DNA from: Gilliamella sp. wkB112
GTDB taxonomy: Bacteria; Pseudomonadota; Gammaproteobacteria; Enterobacterales; Orbaceae
Assembly: GCF_001690685.1 (NCBI RefSeq)
Contig: NZ_LZGL01000020.1
Span: 210,486 to 274,485, forward strand
Direction: 5' to 3'
Length of the DNA: 64,000 nucleotides
Shown one piece after another: positions 24,493 through 34,156 of the stretch (positions within the stretch are counted from its first letter, which is position 1; each line of letters opens with the position of its first letter). A model generated the notes under the pieces. It did no database searches, was not told the DNA's origin, and was given only the letters and a program-made list of their open reading frames with translations. Position numbers and translations under genes: made by a program.

Positions 24493-25060
24493 TGTTCTCA
24501 ATAAAGGGGATATCATTTTTCAAAGTCTTAAAGAAAAATGTGCATTTAATGACGCTGTTAGCCATTCAGGCGCAATGGCAAATATGGATGAAATAATAAC
24601 ACATATAAACCATGTCGGTTTATGTGTTGGCAATAATAAGATTATACATGCTTGTCAAAAGGAAGGAGTTATTTTACAGCCTGTCACCGATTTTCTTTCG
24701 TCTGGAAGCTATAATATTATTGCTTCGATTGACAATCCATTGCTTATTAAACAAGCATTAACTAGGGTGATGAGCTATTTAGGTTTGCCTTACAATTATA
24801 GCTTTCACCCTGACGCTAAAGGACTTTATTGTAGCCAACTGATTACTTACGCTTTCAAATTAAAAGATAATAGTGATTATTTTCAATTATATCCAATGAA
24901 TTTTAAAGACTTAAAAACTCAACAGATTTTACCTTACTGGATTACTTATTATCGCAAACTTAGACAACCTATTCCACAAGGGGTACTAGGTTCTCACCCA
25001 CAGCAATTATTAAGACAAACTCATTTATTTAAAACTATTCGCTTATTTGCTACTCAATAG
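24479..25060 (+). CDS. YiiX/YebB-like permuted NlpC/P60 cysteine hydrolase
   Basis: 193 residues. The order NKGDIIFQSL, then HVGLCVG with His45, then LYCSQLITYAF with Cys118 is that of the circularly permuted papain-like (YiiX/LRAT-type) fold, with His before Cys. No signal peptide is seen, so it is probably cytosolic. The ATG overlaps bioY by 14 bp, so it is almost certainly translated from the same mRNA and under the same BirA-type operator. The substrate is unknown. A role in releasing biotin or another amide/ester-linked compound is suggested by context only. Confidence 0.7.
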   Translation: MLKSNVLNKGDIIFQSLKEKCAFNDAVSHSGAMANMDEIITHINHVGLCVGNNKIIHACQKEGVILQPVTDFLSSGSYNIIASIDNPLLIKQALTRVMSYLGLPYNYSFHPDAKGLYCSQLITYAFKLKDNSDYFQLYPMNFKDLKTQQILPYWITYYRKLRQPIPQGVLGSHPQQLLRQTHLFKTIRLFATQ

Positions 25061-25103
25061 TATAAAAATATCAAGAGTAACGTAATTTCCTGTGATTTAA
25101 CTA

Positions 25104-25138
25104 TTGACACAGCGGCATTAAGTCTATAATATGCGCGC
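25104..25138 (+). promoter_or_regulatory. tRNA-Asn promoter with GC-rich discriminator
   Basis: TTGACA (25104-25109) and TATAAT (25125-25130) are both perfect consensus, with a short 15-nt spacing. GCGCGC (25133-25138) follows, the GC-rich discriminator typical of stringently controlled stable-RNA promoters. Confidence 0.75.
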
Positions 25139-25149
25139 TACATTTCGGT

Positions 25150-25225
25150 TCCTCCATAGTTCAGTCGGTAGAACGGCGGACTGTTAATCCGTATGTCACA
25201 GGTTCAAGTCCTGTTGGAGGAGCCA
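25150..25225 (+). tRNA. tRNA-Asn (GTT)
   Basis: 76 nt. The acceptor stem TCCTCCA (25150-25156) pairs with TGGAGGA (25215-25221), followed by G and an encoded CCA. The D arm, anticodon GTT at 25183-25185 and T arm (GGTTCAAGTCC) match enterobacterial tRNA-Asn almost base for base. The 249 nt after it, up to the next gene, hold nothing I recognise. Confidence 0.97.
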
Positions 25226-25474
25226 ACTTTCAAATTTCCAAAAATCTGTTTTATATCTGATATCAAACCTTTAAACAATACAACTAGTCTACTATAAGCC
25301 TTAGGTTAATTCTCCATCATGTTCATTTTTTCTAACCCAATGTTGTTTTTATAAGCAGGATTACTCATAATAGTTACTGGTAAAATCATATCTATTATTT
25401 TATTTATTTCCATTATGTAGCTAATCAGTAATAACTCTATTGATAATATTGATTGGTCAGAGAGGGATTTAACA

Positions 25475-26203
25475 ATGCATATACATTTTATTATTCATGA
25501 AGATTTTGAAGCACCCGGTGCATATGAACAATGGGCAATGAATCATCATCACAAAATTAGTTATTCCCGTGTATATCTTAATGAAGCTCTCCCTAAGAGT
25601 ATCGACAATATCGATTTTGTTATTATTATGGGTGGCCCCCAATCACCTGCAACGACTAAACAAGAATGTAATCACTTTGACTCTCAAGCTGAACAAGCGG
25701 TAATTTTAGCCGCCATAAGTGCAGGTAAAGTTGTTATTGGTGTTTGCCTCGGATCACAATTAATTGGTGAGGCTTTAGGTGCAAACTATGCACATAGCCC
25801 AGAAAAAGAAATTGGTAAATTCCCTATTACATTAACTGAAATAGGTAAAAATCACCCGCTATTTAAAGACTTTGGTGACACCTTGGAAGTTGGTCATTGG
25901 CATAATGATATGCCAGGCCTAACCCAAGAAGCTCAAATAATTGCTTACAGTGAAGGTTGTCCTCGCCAAATTATTGCCTATGATAAATTAGTTTACGGTT
26001 TCCAATGCCATATGGAACTAACCTCTGAGGTAGTTGAATTACTGATTGCTCATTCAACAAACGATCTTAACCAAGCAGACAAATACCGTTTTGTTGATAC
26101 GCCTGATATTTTACGTTCCCATGATTATACTCAAATGAATCAAAAACTTTTTACTTTTCTAGATAAATTAAGTCAGCACTATCTTTTAGAACTAGAAAAA
26201 TAA
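25475..26203 (+). CDS. Class I glutamine amidotransferase (GMP synthase-like)
   Basis: 242 residues. Triad-type amidotransferase fold: VIIMGGPQSP, nucleophile elbow GVCLGSQLIGEALG with Cys91, and the His-containing strand YGFQCHMELTSE near the C-terminus. It lacks any synthetase domain, so it is not GuaA; it resembles stand-alone GMP-synthase-like proteins whose acceptor is unknown. A GAGGGA ribosome site precedes the ATG. It is apparently monocistronic. Confidence 0.8.
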   Translation: MHIHFIIHEDFEAPGAYEQWAMNHHHKISYSRVYLNEALPKSIDNIDFVIIMGGPQSPATTKQECNHFDSQAEQAVILAAISAGKVVIGVCLGSQLIGEALGANYAHSPEKEIGKFPITLTEIGKNHPLFKDFGDTLEVGHWHNDMPGLTQEAQIIAYSEGCPRQIIAYDKLVYGFQCHMELTSEVVELLIAHSTNDLNQADKYRFVDTPDILRSHDYTQMNQKLFTFLDKLSQHYLLELEK

Positions 26204-26299
26204 TTATGTTTATATTTGATGTTTTCTCGATTTTAAACGTCTTTTCTTTTACTTACGGTGCATTCAGCTAATCAATTAGTTTATGTTGGTAAAAAAATT

Positions 26300-26336
26300 C
26301 TATTATTTAGATAGTTGATAGCTATCTAAATAATAG
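26300..26336. repeat. Perfect 15-bp inverted repeat before sodA
   Basis: CTATTATTTAGATAG (26300-26314) is exactly inverted at 26322-26336 with a 7-nt loop. It lies between the amidotransferase gene and sodA, so it may end the former or bind a regulator of the latter. A TATACT (about 26362) further on could be the sodA -10. Confidence 0.6.
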
Positions 26337-26409
26337 TTTGTTAGCAATATAGATAGCCCGTATACTGATAACTAATGTTGTTAATAACACCTTAGACAGG
26401 AGCAATCTG

Positions 26410-27036
26410 ATGGCTTACACTTTACCACCGCTACCTTATGCTTATGAAGCATTAGAACCTTATATTGATACTCAAACCATGCATCTTCACCATGACAAGC
26501 ATCACCAGACTTATGTAAATAATGCTAATGCTACACTCGATTCATTACCGGTAGAACTACAAGCATTATCTGCTGATACGTTATTACAAAATTTGGATAA
26601 AGTTCCGGAAAATAAACTAACAGCGATTAAAAATAACGTTGGTGGGCATGTTAACCATACTCTTTTTTGGGAATTATTAAAAATTGGAACCGAGCTTAAA
26701 GGTGAATTAAAAGAAGCAATTAAAAATGATTTCGGCTCTATCGAAACTTTTAAAGAAAAATTTGCTGCAGCAGCCACCACTCGTTTTGGTTCTGGTTGGG
26801 CATGGTTAGTTTTACAAAATGGTAAACTTACAATTGTTTCAACGGCAAACCAAGATTCTCCACTTATGGGTGAAAAATATGCTGGGGTTTCTGGTACTCC
26901 AATTTTAGCGCTTGATGTTTGGGAACATGCTTATTACTTAAAATACCAAAATCGTCGAGCTGATTATATTAATGCTTTTTGGAATGTAGTTAACTGGGAT
27001 AAAGTAGCTGAATTATATGCAACAGCTAAAAAATAA
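26410..27036 (+). CDS. sodA: Manganese superoxide dismutase
   Basis: 208 residues (206 in E. coli). It converts superoxide to hydrogen peroxide and oxygen in the cytosol. Metal ligands lie in [20 protein letters not shown] and [16 protein letters not shown] together with the Gln in STANQDSPL points to the Mn rather than the Fe enzyme. An AGGAG ribosome site precedes the ATG, and a strong terminator follows. Confidence 0.96.
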   Translation: MAYTLPPLPYAYEALEPYIDTQTMHLHHDKHHQTYVNNANATLDSLPVELQALSADTLLQNLDKVPENKLTAIKNNVGGHVNHTLFWELLKIGTELKGELKEAIKNDFGSIETFKEKFAAAATTRFGSGWAWLVLQNGKLTIVSTANQDSPLMGEKYAGVSGTPILALDVWEHAYYLKYQNRRADYINAFWNVVNWDKVAELYATAKK

Positions 27037-27060
27037 GCTGTAATCACTAAAAAGTTACTT

Positions 27061-27090
27061 AAAGATGGCGCTTAAAGCGCCATCTTTGTT
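27061..27090 (+). terminator. Intrinsic terminator of sodA
   Basis: AAAGATGGCGC (27061-27071) and GCGCCATCTTT (27077-27087) form an 11-bp stem with a TTAAA loop, followed by GTTT. Confidence 0.88.
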
Positions 27091-27207
27091 TCCATTCCTA
27101 ACTACCAATTCTTCTATAATAAAAATTGGCATTTGCTAAATTATGCTTAAATCCGCTACAATAAACGATTACTAAAACTCAAAAAATTTTACAGTCAAAA
27201 TAAACAC

Positions 27208-28306
27208 ATGTTTGAAATTAACCCTGTTAAATCAAAAATAGTCGAGCTTGCCGAACGCACTGCTGTAATTCGGGGGTATCTTTGACTATGATGTCAAAAA
27301 AGAGCGACTTGAAGAAGTCAATGCTGAATTAGAACAATCGGAAATCTGGGCTAATCCAGAAAAAGCTCAAGCGTTAGGTAAAGAACGCGTTGCCCTTGAT
27401 GAAATTATTAGCACTATCAACTCATTAACACAAGGTCTTGATGATGTCGAAGGTCTACTTGAACTTGCCGTTGAAGCTGAAGATCAAGATACGTTTGACG
27501 AAACCAACTTTGAATTAGCACAATTAGAAAAAAAACTAGCTGGGCTAGAGTTTCGTCGTATGTTTTCCGGTGATTATGATAGTGCAGATTGTTATTTGGA
27601 TATTCAATCCGGTTCAGGCGGAACCGAAGCACAAGATTGGGCCGAAATGTTACTCAGAATGTACTTACGTTGGGCTGAGTCAAAAGGTTTTGCTACTGAA
27701 GTTATGGAAGTATCAGACGGTGATGTTGCTGGCATTAAATCTGCTACTATTAAAGTATCGGGCGATTATGCCTATGGTTGGTTACGTACTGAAACTGGAG
27801 TACACCGTTTAGTCCGTAAAAGCCCGTTTGATTCAGGTAATCGTCGGCATACATCATTTGCATCAGTTTTTGTTTACCCTGAAATTGATGATGATATTGA
27901 TATCGACATTAATCCAGCTGATCTACGGATTGATGTGTACCGTGCATCTGGTGCTGGTGGTCAGCATGTAAATAAAACAGAATCGGCGGTCCGTATTACC
28001 CATATTCCAACTGGAATCGTGACTCAGTGTCAAAATAATCGATCTCAGCATAGTAATAAAGATCAAGCTATGAAACAGCTAAAAGCAAAATTATATGAGC
28101 TTGAAATGCAGAAAAAGAATGCCGAAAAACAACAAATGGAAGAAAATAAATCCGATATCGGCTGGGGCAGTCAAATTCGTTCTTATGTCCTTGATGATTC
28201 TCGTATCAAGGACTTACGTACAGGTGTCGAAACACGTAATACTCAAGCCGTGTTAGACGGTGATTTAGATCAGTTTATTGAAGAAAGCTTAAAAGCAGGT
28301 TTATAG
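27208..28306 (+). CDS. prfB: Peptide chain release factor 2 (programmed +1 frameshift)
   Basis: 365 residues after frameshifting, as in E. coli. Frame 1 starts at ATG 27208 ([18 protein letters not shown]...) and meets TGA at 27283-27285 after a CTT codon. The Shine-Dalgarno-like GGGGG (27272-27276) and CTTTGAC slip site are those of the known autoregulatory shift; skipping T27283 continues as [13 protein letters not shown]. The protein has the stop-codon motif SPF (KSPFDSG) and the peptidyl-hydrolysis motif GGQ in [13 protein letters not shown]. The residue equivalent to E. coli position 246 is Ala, the form regarded as fully active, rather than the Thr of E. coli K-12. It is followed 30 bp later by lysS, the usual pairing. 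Confidence 0.96.
27272..27286 (+). promoter_or_regulatory. RF2 autoregulatory frameshift site
   Basis: GGGGG, three spacer bases, CTT TGA C. Low RF2 allows the ribosome to slip +1 at CTT-T and read through, so RF2 controls its own synthesis. The element is intact and matches the classical site. Confidence 0.95.
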
Positions 28307-28336
28307 ACTGCTTGTTAACGAATAAAAGGTAAAACT

Positions 28337-29854
28337 ATGTCAACAAATCAGCAAGAGCAACAAAATCAAATTGAAGAGTTAAATAATGAGCTGAAAGCAC
28401 GTCGTGAAAAACTAGCACATATTCGCGAACAAGGTATTGCTTTCCCAAATGATTTCCGTCGTGACGCAATTTCAAGTGATCTTCATAAACTGTACGATGA
28501 TAAAACTAATGAAGAATTGATTGCAAATAAAATCATCGTAACGGTTGCCGGTCGTATGATGATGCGCCGAATCATGGGTAAGGCGTCATTTGTTTCTCTA
28601 CAAGATGTAGCTGGGCAGATTCAACTTTATGTTACTCGTGATGATCTTCCGGAAAACCATTATAATGAACAATTCAAGAAATGGGATCTCGGTGACATTG
28701 TTGGCGCTAAAGGTTATTTGTTTAAAACAAAAACGGGTGAATTATCTATTCATTGTCAAGAAATTCGTTTATTAACTAAAGCATTGCGTCCGCTACCCGA
28801 TAAATTCCATGGGCTTGCAGATCAAGAGATGCGTTATCGTCAACGTTACTTAGATCTAATCACCAATCAAGAATCACGAGATACCTTTAAAGCTCGTTCT
28901 CAAATAGTCACTGAAATTCGTAATTTCATGCTTGAAAACCATTTTATGGAAGTAGAAACCCCTATGATGCAAGTAATCCCAGGAGGTGCTTCAGCAAAAC
29001 CGTTTATTACTCATCATAATGCACTTGATTTGGATATGTATCTACGAATTGCTCCTGAGCTTTTCTTAAAACGCTTAGTTGTTGGTGGCTTTGAACGAGT
29101 ATTTGAAATCAATCGTAACTTCCGTAATGAAGGCGTATCTCCAAGGCATAATCCAGAATTTACCATGATGGAAATGTATATGGCATACGCTGATTATAAA
29201 GACTTAATTGTGTTAACCGAAGCACTATTCCGCCGTTTAGCTATTAATGTAACTGGTAACCCAGTAGTACAATATGGCGAACATTCTTTTGATTTCGGCA
29301 AACCATTTATCAAAATGACAATGCGCGAAGCTATTTGTCATTATCGTCCAGAAACAAATAATGCTGATTTAGATGATTTTGATAAAGCACAGGCGATTGC
29401 CAGTTCGATTGGTATCAAAGTTGAAAAAGGTTGGGGCTTAGGTCGCATTGTTACCGAAATTTTCGAAGAAGTTGCTGAAGCTAATTTAATTCAACCAACT
29501 TTTATTACCGAATACCCAGCCGAGGTATCACCTCTTGCTCGCCGCAATGATGAAAATCCATTTGTGACCGATCGCTTTGAGTTCTTTATTGGTGGGCGTG
29601 AAATTGGTAATGGCTTCTCAGAACTTAACGATGCCGAAGATCAAGCACAACGTTTTGCTGATCAGGTATCTCAAAAAGATGCTGGTGATGATGAAGCAAT
29701 GTTCTATGATGAAGATTATGTTACTGCCCTTGAACATGGTTTACCACCTACCGCAGGGCTTGGCATTGGTATTGACCGAACAGTTATGTTATTTACTAAT
29801 AGCCATACTATTCGTGATGTTATTTTATTCCCTACCATGCGCCCAATAAAGTAA
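28337..29854 (+). CDS. lysS: Lysyl-tRNA synthetase, class II
   Basis: 505 residues, as in E. coli. An N-terminal OB-fold anticodon-binding domain (about 65-180) is followed by the class II catalytic core: motif 2 [21 protein letters not shown] and motif 3 [13 protein letters not shown] near the C-terminus. AAAAGG precedes the ATG. It is second gene of the prfB-lysS unit. Confidence 0.96.
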   Translation: MSTNQQEQQNQIEELNNELKARREKLAHIREQGIAFPNDFRRDAISSDLHKLYDDKTNEELIANKIIVTVAGRMMMRRIMGKASFVSLQDVAGQIQLYVTRDDLPENHYNEQFKKWDLGDIVGAKGYLFKTKTGELSIHCQEIRLLTKALRPLPDKFHGLADQEMRYRQRYLDLITNQESRDTFKARSQIVTEIRNFMLENHFMEVETPMMQVIPGGASAKPFITHHNALDLDMYLRIAPELFLKRLVVGGFERVFEINRNFRNEGVSPRHNPEFTMMEMYMAYADYKDLIVLTEALFRRLAINVTGNPVVQYGEHSFDFGKPFIKMTMREAICHYRPETNNADLDDFDKAQAIASSIGIKVEKGWGLGRIVTEIFEEVAEANLIQPTFITEYPAEVSPLARRNDENPFVTDRFEFFIGGREIGNGFSELNDAEDQAQRFADQVSQKDAGDDEAMFYDEDYVTALEHGLPPTAGLGIGIDRTVMLFTNSHTIRDVILFPTMRPIK

Positions 29855-29876
29855 TTTAATATTATTGTTTATTGTT

Positions 29877-29910
29877 AAAACTCACTTAGCTCTTTATAAG
29901 TGAGTTTTAT
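29877..29910 (+). terminator. Intrinsic terminator of prfB-lysS
   Basis: AAAACTCACTTA (29877-29888) and TAAGTGAGTTTT (29897-29908) form a 12-bp stem with an 8-nt loop ending in a T-run. Confidence 0.85.
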
Positions 29911-29918
29911 CTAATATT

Positions 29919-29950
29919 GAAACGTATAGCAGACCTGAAACATCTTTACA
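29919..29950 (+). repeat. Dispersed intergenic repeat, copy B
   Basis: AAACGTATAGCAGACCTGAA followed by ACATCTTTACA. It is closely related to copy A at 8179. The GTGAATAT that follows directly in copy A is found here 20 nt further on. It lies between the lysS terminator and the end of uraA. Confidence 0.5.
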
Positions 29951-30034
29951 ATATAATTTTTATTATAACTGTGAATATAGCTATATCTTCTCAACAGATA
30001 CAGCTAAAACGCTACCGAGTCATGGCTAATTAAA

Positions 30035-31303
30035 TTAATCTGCACTATTTAACTTTTTTTGATGAGGTAAAATCAAATTCAGTACAATGGCTAAAATGCC
30101 ACACAAACTAATACCTTGCAATGCATAAGAGCCAAAATCAAAAATCATCCCACCAATACCAAACACTAATACAAGTGAAACGATACACATGTTGCGTGAT
30201 ACAGAAAGATCGACTTTATGTTTAACCAAAATATTAATACCCACTGAGGCAATCGAACCAAAAAGCAACACCATAATTCCACCCATTACTACAGTTGGAA
30301 TGGAGCTTAAAAAGGCACCAATTTTACCAACAAAAGACATTAAAATTGCCCAAATTGCAGCCCAGGTCATAACTCGAGTTTTAAAATTACGCGTAAGTGT
30401 TACCGCACCAATCACTTCGGCGTAGGTAATACATGGTGGTCCACCAAAAAAACCTGCAGTTGAAGTAGCAAGACCATCTCCGAGTAATGTACGTTGCAAA
30501 CCAGGAGCTCGGGTATAATCTTTGCCGGTAACTGCACTAATTGCCATAATATCACCGACATGTTCAATCGTTGGCGCAATAACAATTGGAATCATATATA
30601 AAATGGCTTGCCATTGAAATTCAGGGAAAGTGAAATCAGGAATTTTAAACCAAGGTGCATCAATAACTAGTTGAAAGTTTACAATACCAAAAATACAGGA
30701 AAGAGTATAACCAACGATAATACCAGCAATAATTGGTACTAATTTAAAAAAACCTTTGGCCCAAATTGCCACAATCAATGTAGTTAACAGTGAAGCCATT
30801 GAGATAATTATTAATTGATAATTTTCAGCCGGTAAACCACTATTTTTTCCCATCGCCATGCCTACAGCAACTGGCGCAAGTGATAAACCAATTACCATGA
30901 TAATTGGTCCGGTCACTACAGGAGGCAAAATACGATCAATAACATTATTACCATTGATTTTCACCAAGAAAGCGAAAAACATGAAGACAAAGCCTGCCGC
31001 AACTAATCCCCCTAAAGTAGCTGGAATCCCCCATTGCGCTACACCAAAAGAAATAGGTGCAATAAATGCAAATGATGAAGCAAGAAAAACGGGGACTTTA
31101 CCTTTAGTGGTTAATTGAAACAACAAAGTACCAACACCAGCGGTAAATAATGCCACATTAGGATTTAATCCAGTTAACAGTGGTACTAATACTAATGCGC
31201 CAAATGCTACAAATAACATTTGTGCACCAGTAAAAACATCTTGCCATGAGTGTTTAGACTTTAGTGGATTATTTCCGTTTTCATCTATCGTGGTTTTTGT
31301 CAC
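30035..31303 (-). CDS. uraA: Uracil:proton symporter UraA
   Basis: 422 residues (429 in E. coli), about 14 membrane spans, NAT/NCS2 family. Visible blocks are QMLFVAFGALVLVPLLTGLN, VVTGPIIMVIGLSLAPVAV, APTIEHVGDIMAISAVTGKD with the substrate-binding Glu-His, and GFFGGPPCITYAEVIGAV. It imports uracil for salvage by Upp, whose gene lies upstream on the same strand. A GAGAGG ribosome site is present. A hairpin terminator separates it from upp. Confidence 0.95.
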   Translation of the reverse strand: MTKTTIDENGNNPLKSKHSWQDVFTGAQMLFVAFGALVLVPLLTGLNPNVALFTAGVGTLLFQLTTKGKVPVFLASSFAFIAPISFGVAQWGIPATLGGLVAAGFVFMFFAFLVKINGNNVIDRILPPVVTGPIIMVIGLSLAPVAVGMAMGKNSGLPAENYQLIIISMASLLTTLIVAIWAKGFFKLVPIIAGIIVGYTLSCIFGIVNFQLVIDAPWFKIPDFTFPEFQWQAILYMIPIVIAPTIEHVGDIMAISAVTGKDYTRAPGLQRTLLGDGLATSTAGFFGGPPCITYAEVIGAVTLTRNFKTRVMTWAAIWAILMSFVGKIGAFLSSIPTVVMGGIMVLLFGSIASVGINILVKHKVDLSVSRNMCIVSLVLVFGIGGMIFDFGSYALQGISLCGILAIVLNLILPHQKKLNSAD

Positions 31304-31361
31304 GTTGAACCTCTCTTATTCTACTTAATATTAGTAATATTTTTTATTAACTAACAGACAT

Positions 31362-31383
31362 AAAAAAACCGGATTAACCGGTC
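31362..31383 (-). terminator. Intercistronic terminator between upp and uraA
   Basis: Read on the minus strand, ACCGG TTAAT CCGGT is followed by a run of T. It begins about 15 nt after the upp stop and should limit transcription into uraA. Confidence 0.75.
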
Positions 31384-31397
31384 TAAAATTTGAGATT

Positions 31398-32024
31398 TTA
31401 TTTAGTGCCGAATATTTTGTCTCCGGCATCACCCAATCCAGGTAATATGTAGCCTTTATCATTTAACCTCTCATCTATTGAGGCCGTATATAATTCAATA
31501 TCAGGGTGAGCTTGTTCTAGTACCTTTATACCTTCGGGTGCTGCAACTAAAACTAACACTTTAATATTTTTACAACCGGCTTTTTTTAGTAAATCAATTG
31601 TTGCAACCATTGAACCGCCAGTTGCCAACATTGGATCAACAACTAAAGCCATACGGTCTTCAATATCGGAAGTTAATTTCTGGAAATAAGGTACAGGTTC
31701 AAGTGTTTCTTCATTACGATAAAATCCAACCACACTAATGCGTGCGCTTGGTACATGTTCAAGCACACCATCCATCATACCTAAACCTGCTCGCAAAATA
31801 GGTACTACAGTAATTTTTTTACCTTTAATTCGTTCTACCTGAACCGGTCCGCACCAACCTTCAATTGTGACTTTTTCAGTAGGTAAATCAGCTGTTGCTT
31901 CATAAGTTAATAAGCTACCAACTTCACTAGCAAGATCGCGAAAGTCCTTAGTGCAAATGTCATGTTCACGCATTAAACCAATTTTATGACGTACGAGGGG
32001 GTGTTTTACTTCAACTATTTTCAT
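31398..32024 (-). CDS. upp: Uracil phosphoribosyltransferase
   Basis: 208 residues, as in E. coli. It converts uracil and PRPP to UMP. The PRPP loop [18 protein letters not shown], the N-terminal [15 protein letters not shown] and the C-terminal [13 protein letters not shown] are intact. It is first gene of upp-uraA. A GAGG ribosome site lies just before the ATG and can pair within an upstream hairpin. Confidence 0.96.
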   Translation of the reverse strand: MKIVEVKHPLVRHKIGLMREHDICTKDFRDLASEVGSLLTYEATADLPTEKVTIEGWCGPVQVERIKGKKITVVPILRAGLGMMDGVLEHVPSARISVVGFYRNEETLEPVPYFQKLTSDIEDRMALVVDPMLATGGSMVATIDLLKKAGCKNIKVLVLVAAPEGIKVLEQAHPDIELYTASIDERLNDKGYILPGLGDAGDKIFGTK

Positions 32025-32030
32025 GGGGGC

Positions 32031-32080
32031 CTCAGTGTTATTCTTCTTTAATATTTAAGTAGGTATAAATAACCACTGAG
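32031..32080 (-). promoter_or_regulatory. 5' leader hairpin over the upp ribosome site
   Basis: On the minus strand CTCAGTGGTTATT and AATAACACTGAG are complementary over 12 bp with one bulged base and a 25-nt loop. The 3' arm contains the first bases of the GAGG ribosome site of upp, so folding would hinder initiation. The role is inferred. Confidence 0.4.
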
Positions 32081-32279
32081 TGGCTATAGTAGCATAGTTA
32101 TCAAAAGATGAAAACCGGAAATTCTAAAGCTTAAAAATAATATATGCATCTGTTTAACTAACAAACAATTAGGTTAATTACTTAATTAGACTAGTTTTAT
32201 TTTTATACGTTTTTTAATTAGAATAGCTCTCCCAAAAATGATAGCTCATTAATTTTTTTATATTATTCTTTTTTAGAAA

Positions 32280-33284
32280 CTAAATACTCTCACCATCCAA
32301 ATATTCAACAGGAAAATCAATCACCTTTTGAGTTATGGTTTCACCATTAATCGACTTTAATAACATTTCTGCTGATTTTTGACCGATTTCAATTCTTGGA
32401 GTTGAAATTGATGCCAATTTAGGGGTTACTACTTGCCCAACATCATGACCATGAAAACCCGCAACCGCAATTTGATCAGGTACACTGATGTTAAGTCGCT
32501 GACATTCAAATAAAACCCCTAAAGCTAAATCATCATTAGTACTAAATACACCATCAATTTGTGGATACTCTTTTAAAGCCTGATGAAGTAATTGCGTGCC
32601 TAAAGAATAAGAAGATGACTCTTTTGTAGCAAATGTTTTTGGTATTAATCCAACTTCACTCATTGCCTCTTCATAAGCTTTTTGCCTAATGATACTGCGA
32701 TCATCCTGACGAGCGCTAAAATAAGCAATATGCAGATGCCCCTTATTGATCATCCGATGAATCATCGTTTTGGTTGCCATAAAATTATCAAAACCAACAG
32801 CCATATCAATACATGGGGAAACACTGTCCATAATTTCTACTACTGGTACTCCAGATATTTCAATCATTTTACGTGTTGCGGCAGTATGAGTACGTTCTGT
32901 TAATATTAAACCATCAATATTGTATGCAAGTAGAGAACGCAAGCGTTTTTCTTCTTTTTCCGGATTATAGCCAGTATGGGCAATCATTGTTTGATAACTA
33001 TATTTATCGGTTTCAATCTCAATCCCTTTGAGTACATCTGCAAAAACTTGGTTGGTCAAAGAAGGCAATAGTACACCAATAGCATTACTTTTTGCATTAG
33101 AGAGCATATCCGGTGCTTTATTAGGGATATATCCTAATTTATCAATAGCGGCGGAAATTTGTAACTGTAGGGATTCAGAAACTAATTTTGGATCACGTAA
33201 GAAACGGCTTACTGTCATTTTACTAATCCCAATTAAATTAGCAATTTCTTGTAAACCGGTGCGACGTTTTTTATTGATGCTCAT
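32280..33284 (-). CDS. gntR: LacI-family regulator, gluconate repressor GntR-like
   Basis: 334 residues from the ATG at 33284. A helix-turn-helix at about 10-30 ([19 protein letters not shown]) is followed by a periplasmic-binding-protein-like effector domain. It follows E. coli GntR closely: [46 protein letters not shown] and [13 protein letters not shown]. The ATG chosen overlaps the end of ung by 14 bp; an earlier ATG at 33317 gives an N-terminal extension absent from the family. No gluconate genes are in the window, so its targets lie elsewhere. The effector is assumed to be gluconate by similarity. Confidence 0.85.
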   Translation of the reverse strand: MSINKKRRTGLQEIANLIGISKMTVSRFLRDPKLVSESLQLQISAAIDKLGYIPNKAPDMLSNAKSNAIGVLLPSLTNQVFADVLKGIEIETDKYSYQTMIAHTGYNPEKEEKRLRSLLAYNIDGLILTERTHTAATRKMIEISGVPVVEIMDSVSPCIDMAVGFDNFMATKTMIHRMINKGHLHIAYFSARQDDRSIIRQKAYEEAMSEVGLIPKTFATKESSSYSLGTQLLHQALKEYPQIDGVFSTNDDLALGVLFECQRLNISVPDQIAVAGFHGHDVGQVVTPKLASISTPRIEIGQKSAEMLLKSINGETITQKVIDFPVEYLDGESI

Positions 33285-33969
33285 TATGATTTTCCGGTAG
33301 GTGTGGTTGCCAATCAATTGGTGATTTACCTTGTTGCATAATCAGATTATTAGTTTTTGAAAAATGCTTACAACCTAAAAAACCACGATGAGCAGACAAA
33401 GGCGATGGATGGACTGAAGTTAACACATGATGTTTTTGGCGATCGACAAATTGACCTTTTCGTTGTGCCGGCGAACCCCATAACAAAAAAACCACTCCAT
33501 TAAGATATTTATCAATTGCAGCAATAACATGATCAGTAAAGGTTTCCCAACCAATCTTTGCATGAGAATGCGCATGCCCGGCTTCAACAGTTAATACTGT
33601 ATTCAATAACAACACTCCTTGTGTTGCCCAAGATGCCAAATAACCATGTGAAGGAATTCTAAAACCTTCAATATCGGTTGCTAATTCTTTATAAATATTT
33701 AATAGCGATGGTGGCGGTTTAATTCCAGGTAAAACCGAGAAAGCAAGCCCATGAGCCTGATTAGGTCCATGATAGGGATCTTGCCCTAAAATCACAACTT
33801 TAATATTCTCAAATGGTGTGAACCGGAATGCATTGAATACATCATGCTGTGGCGGATATATTACTTTTCCTTGTGCACGCTGTGATGCAACAAATTGCAT
33901 TATTTGTTGGAAATAAGGCTTCTCTTTTTCCTCACCAATGACATCATGCCACGTTAATTTGGTCATCAT
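33271..33969 (-). CDS. ung: Uracil-DNA glycosylase
   Basis: 232 residues from ATG 33969, chosen because [10 protein letters not shown] then aligns with the E. coli start; another in-frame ATG lies at 33987 and neither has a strong ribosome site. It removes uracil from DNA. The catalytic water-activating loop [18 protein letters not shown] with its Asp, and the uracil/minor-groove loop [17 protein letters not shown] with its His, are intact. The 3' end overlaps gntR, suggesting translational coupling. It is divergent from grcA. Confidence 0.95.
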   Translation of the reverse strand: MMTKLTWHDVIGEEKEKPYFQQIMQFVASQRAQGKVIYPPQHDVFNAFRFTPFENIKVVILGQDPYHGPNQAHGLAFSVLPGIKPPPSLLNIYKELATDIEGFRIPSHGYLASWATQGVLLLNTVLTVEAGHAHSHAKIGWETFTDHVIAAIDKYLNGVVFLLWGSPAQRKGQFVDRQKHHVLTSVHPSPLSAHRGFLGCKHFSKTNNLIMQQGKSPIDWQPHLPENHNEHQ

Positions 33970-34076
33970 ATTATTTTGTTCACACATTAAATTAATCTAA
34001 AACATAGACAACATAATAACCGATCATAATAAAAATTTAAATTCAAAGGTATCACTTATCAAAGCAATAGCTTTTT

Positions 34077-34120
34077 TTGACTTTAATCAAATTTTCAAAG
34101 TGCTATATTAACCTTAATAA
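34077..34120 (+). promoter_or_regulatory. FNR-type site and promoter of grcA
   Basis: TTGACTTTAATCAA (34077-34090) matches the FNR consensus TTGAT-N4-ATCAA at nine of ten positions. A -10 candidate TAATAA (34115-34120) puts the site about 42 bp before the expected start point, the class II activator position. E. coli grcA (yfiD) is known to be FNR-activated. Confidence 0.65.
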
Positions 34121-34156
34121 TTTAGGGTAATTAAGCCCATTATGGAGGATTTTAAA

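Noticed and set aside
27208..27290. prfB as a frameshifted pseudogene
   Set aside because: The in-frame TGA is at the classical programmed +1 site with its upstream GGGGG element, and the rest of the protein is intact.
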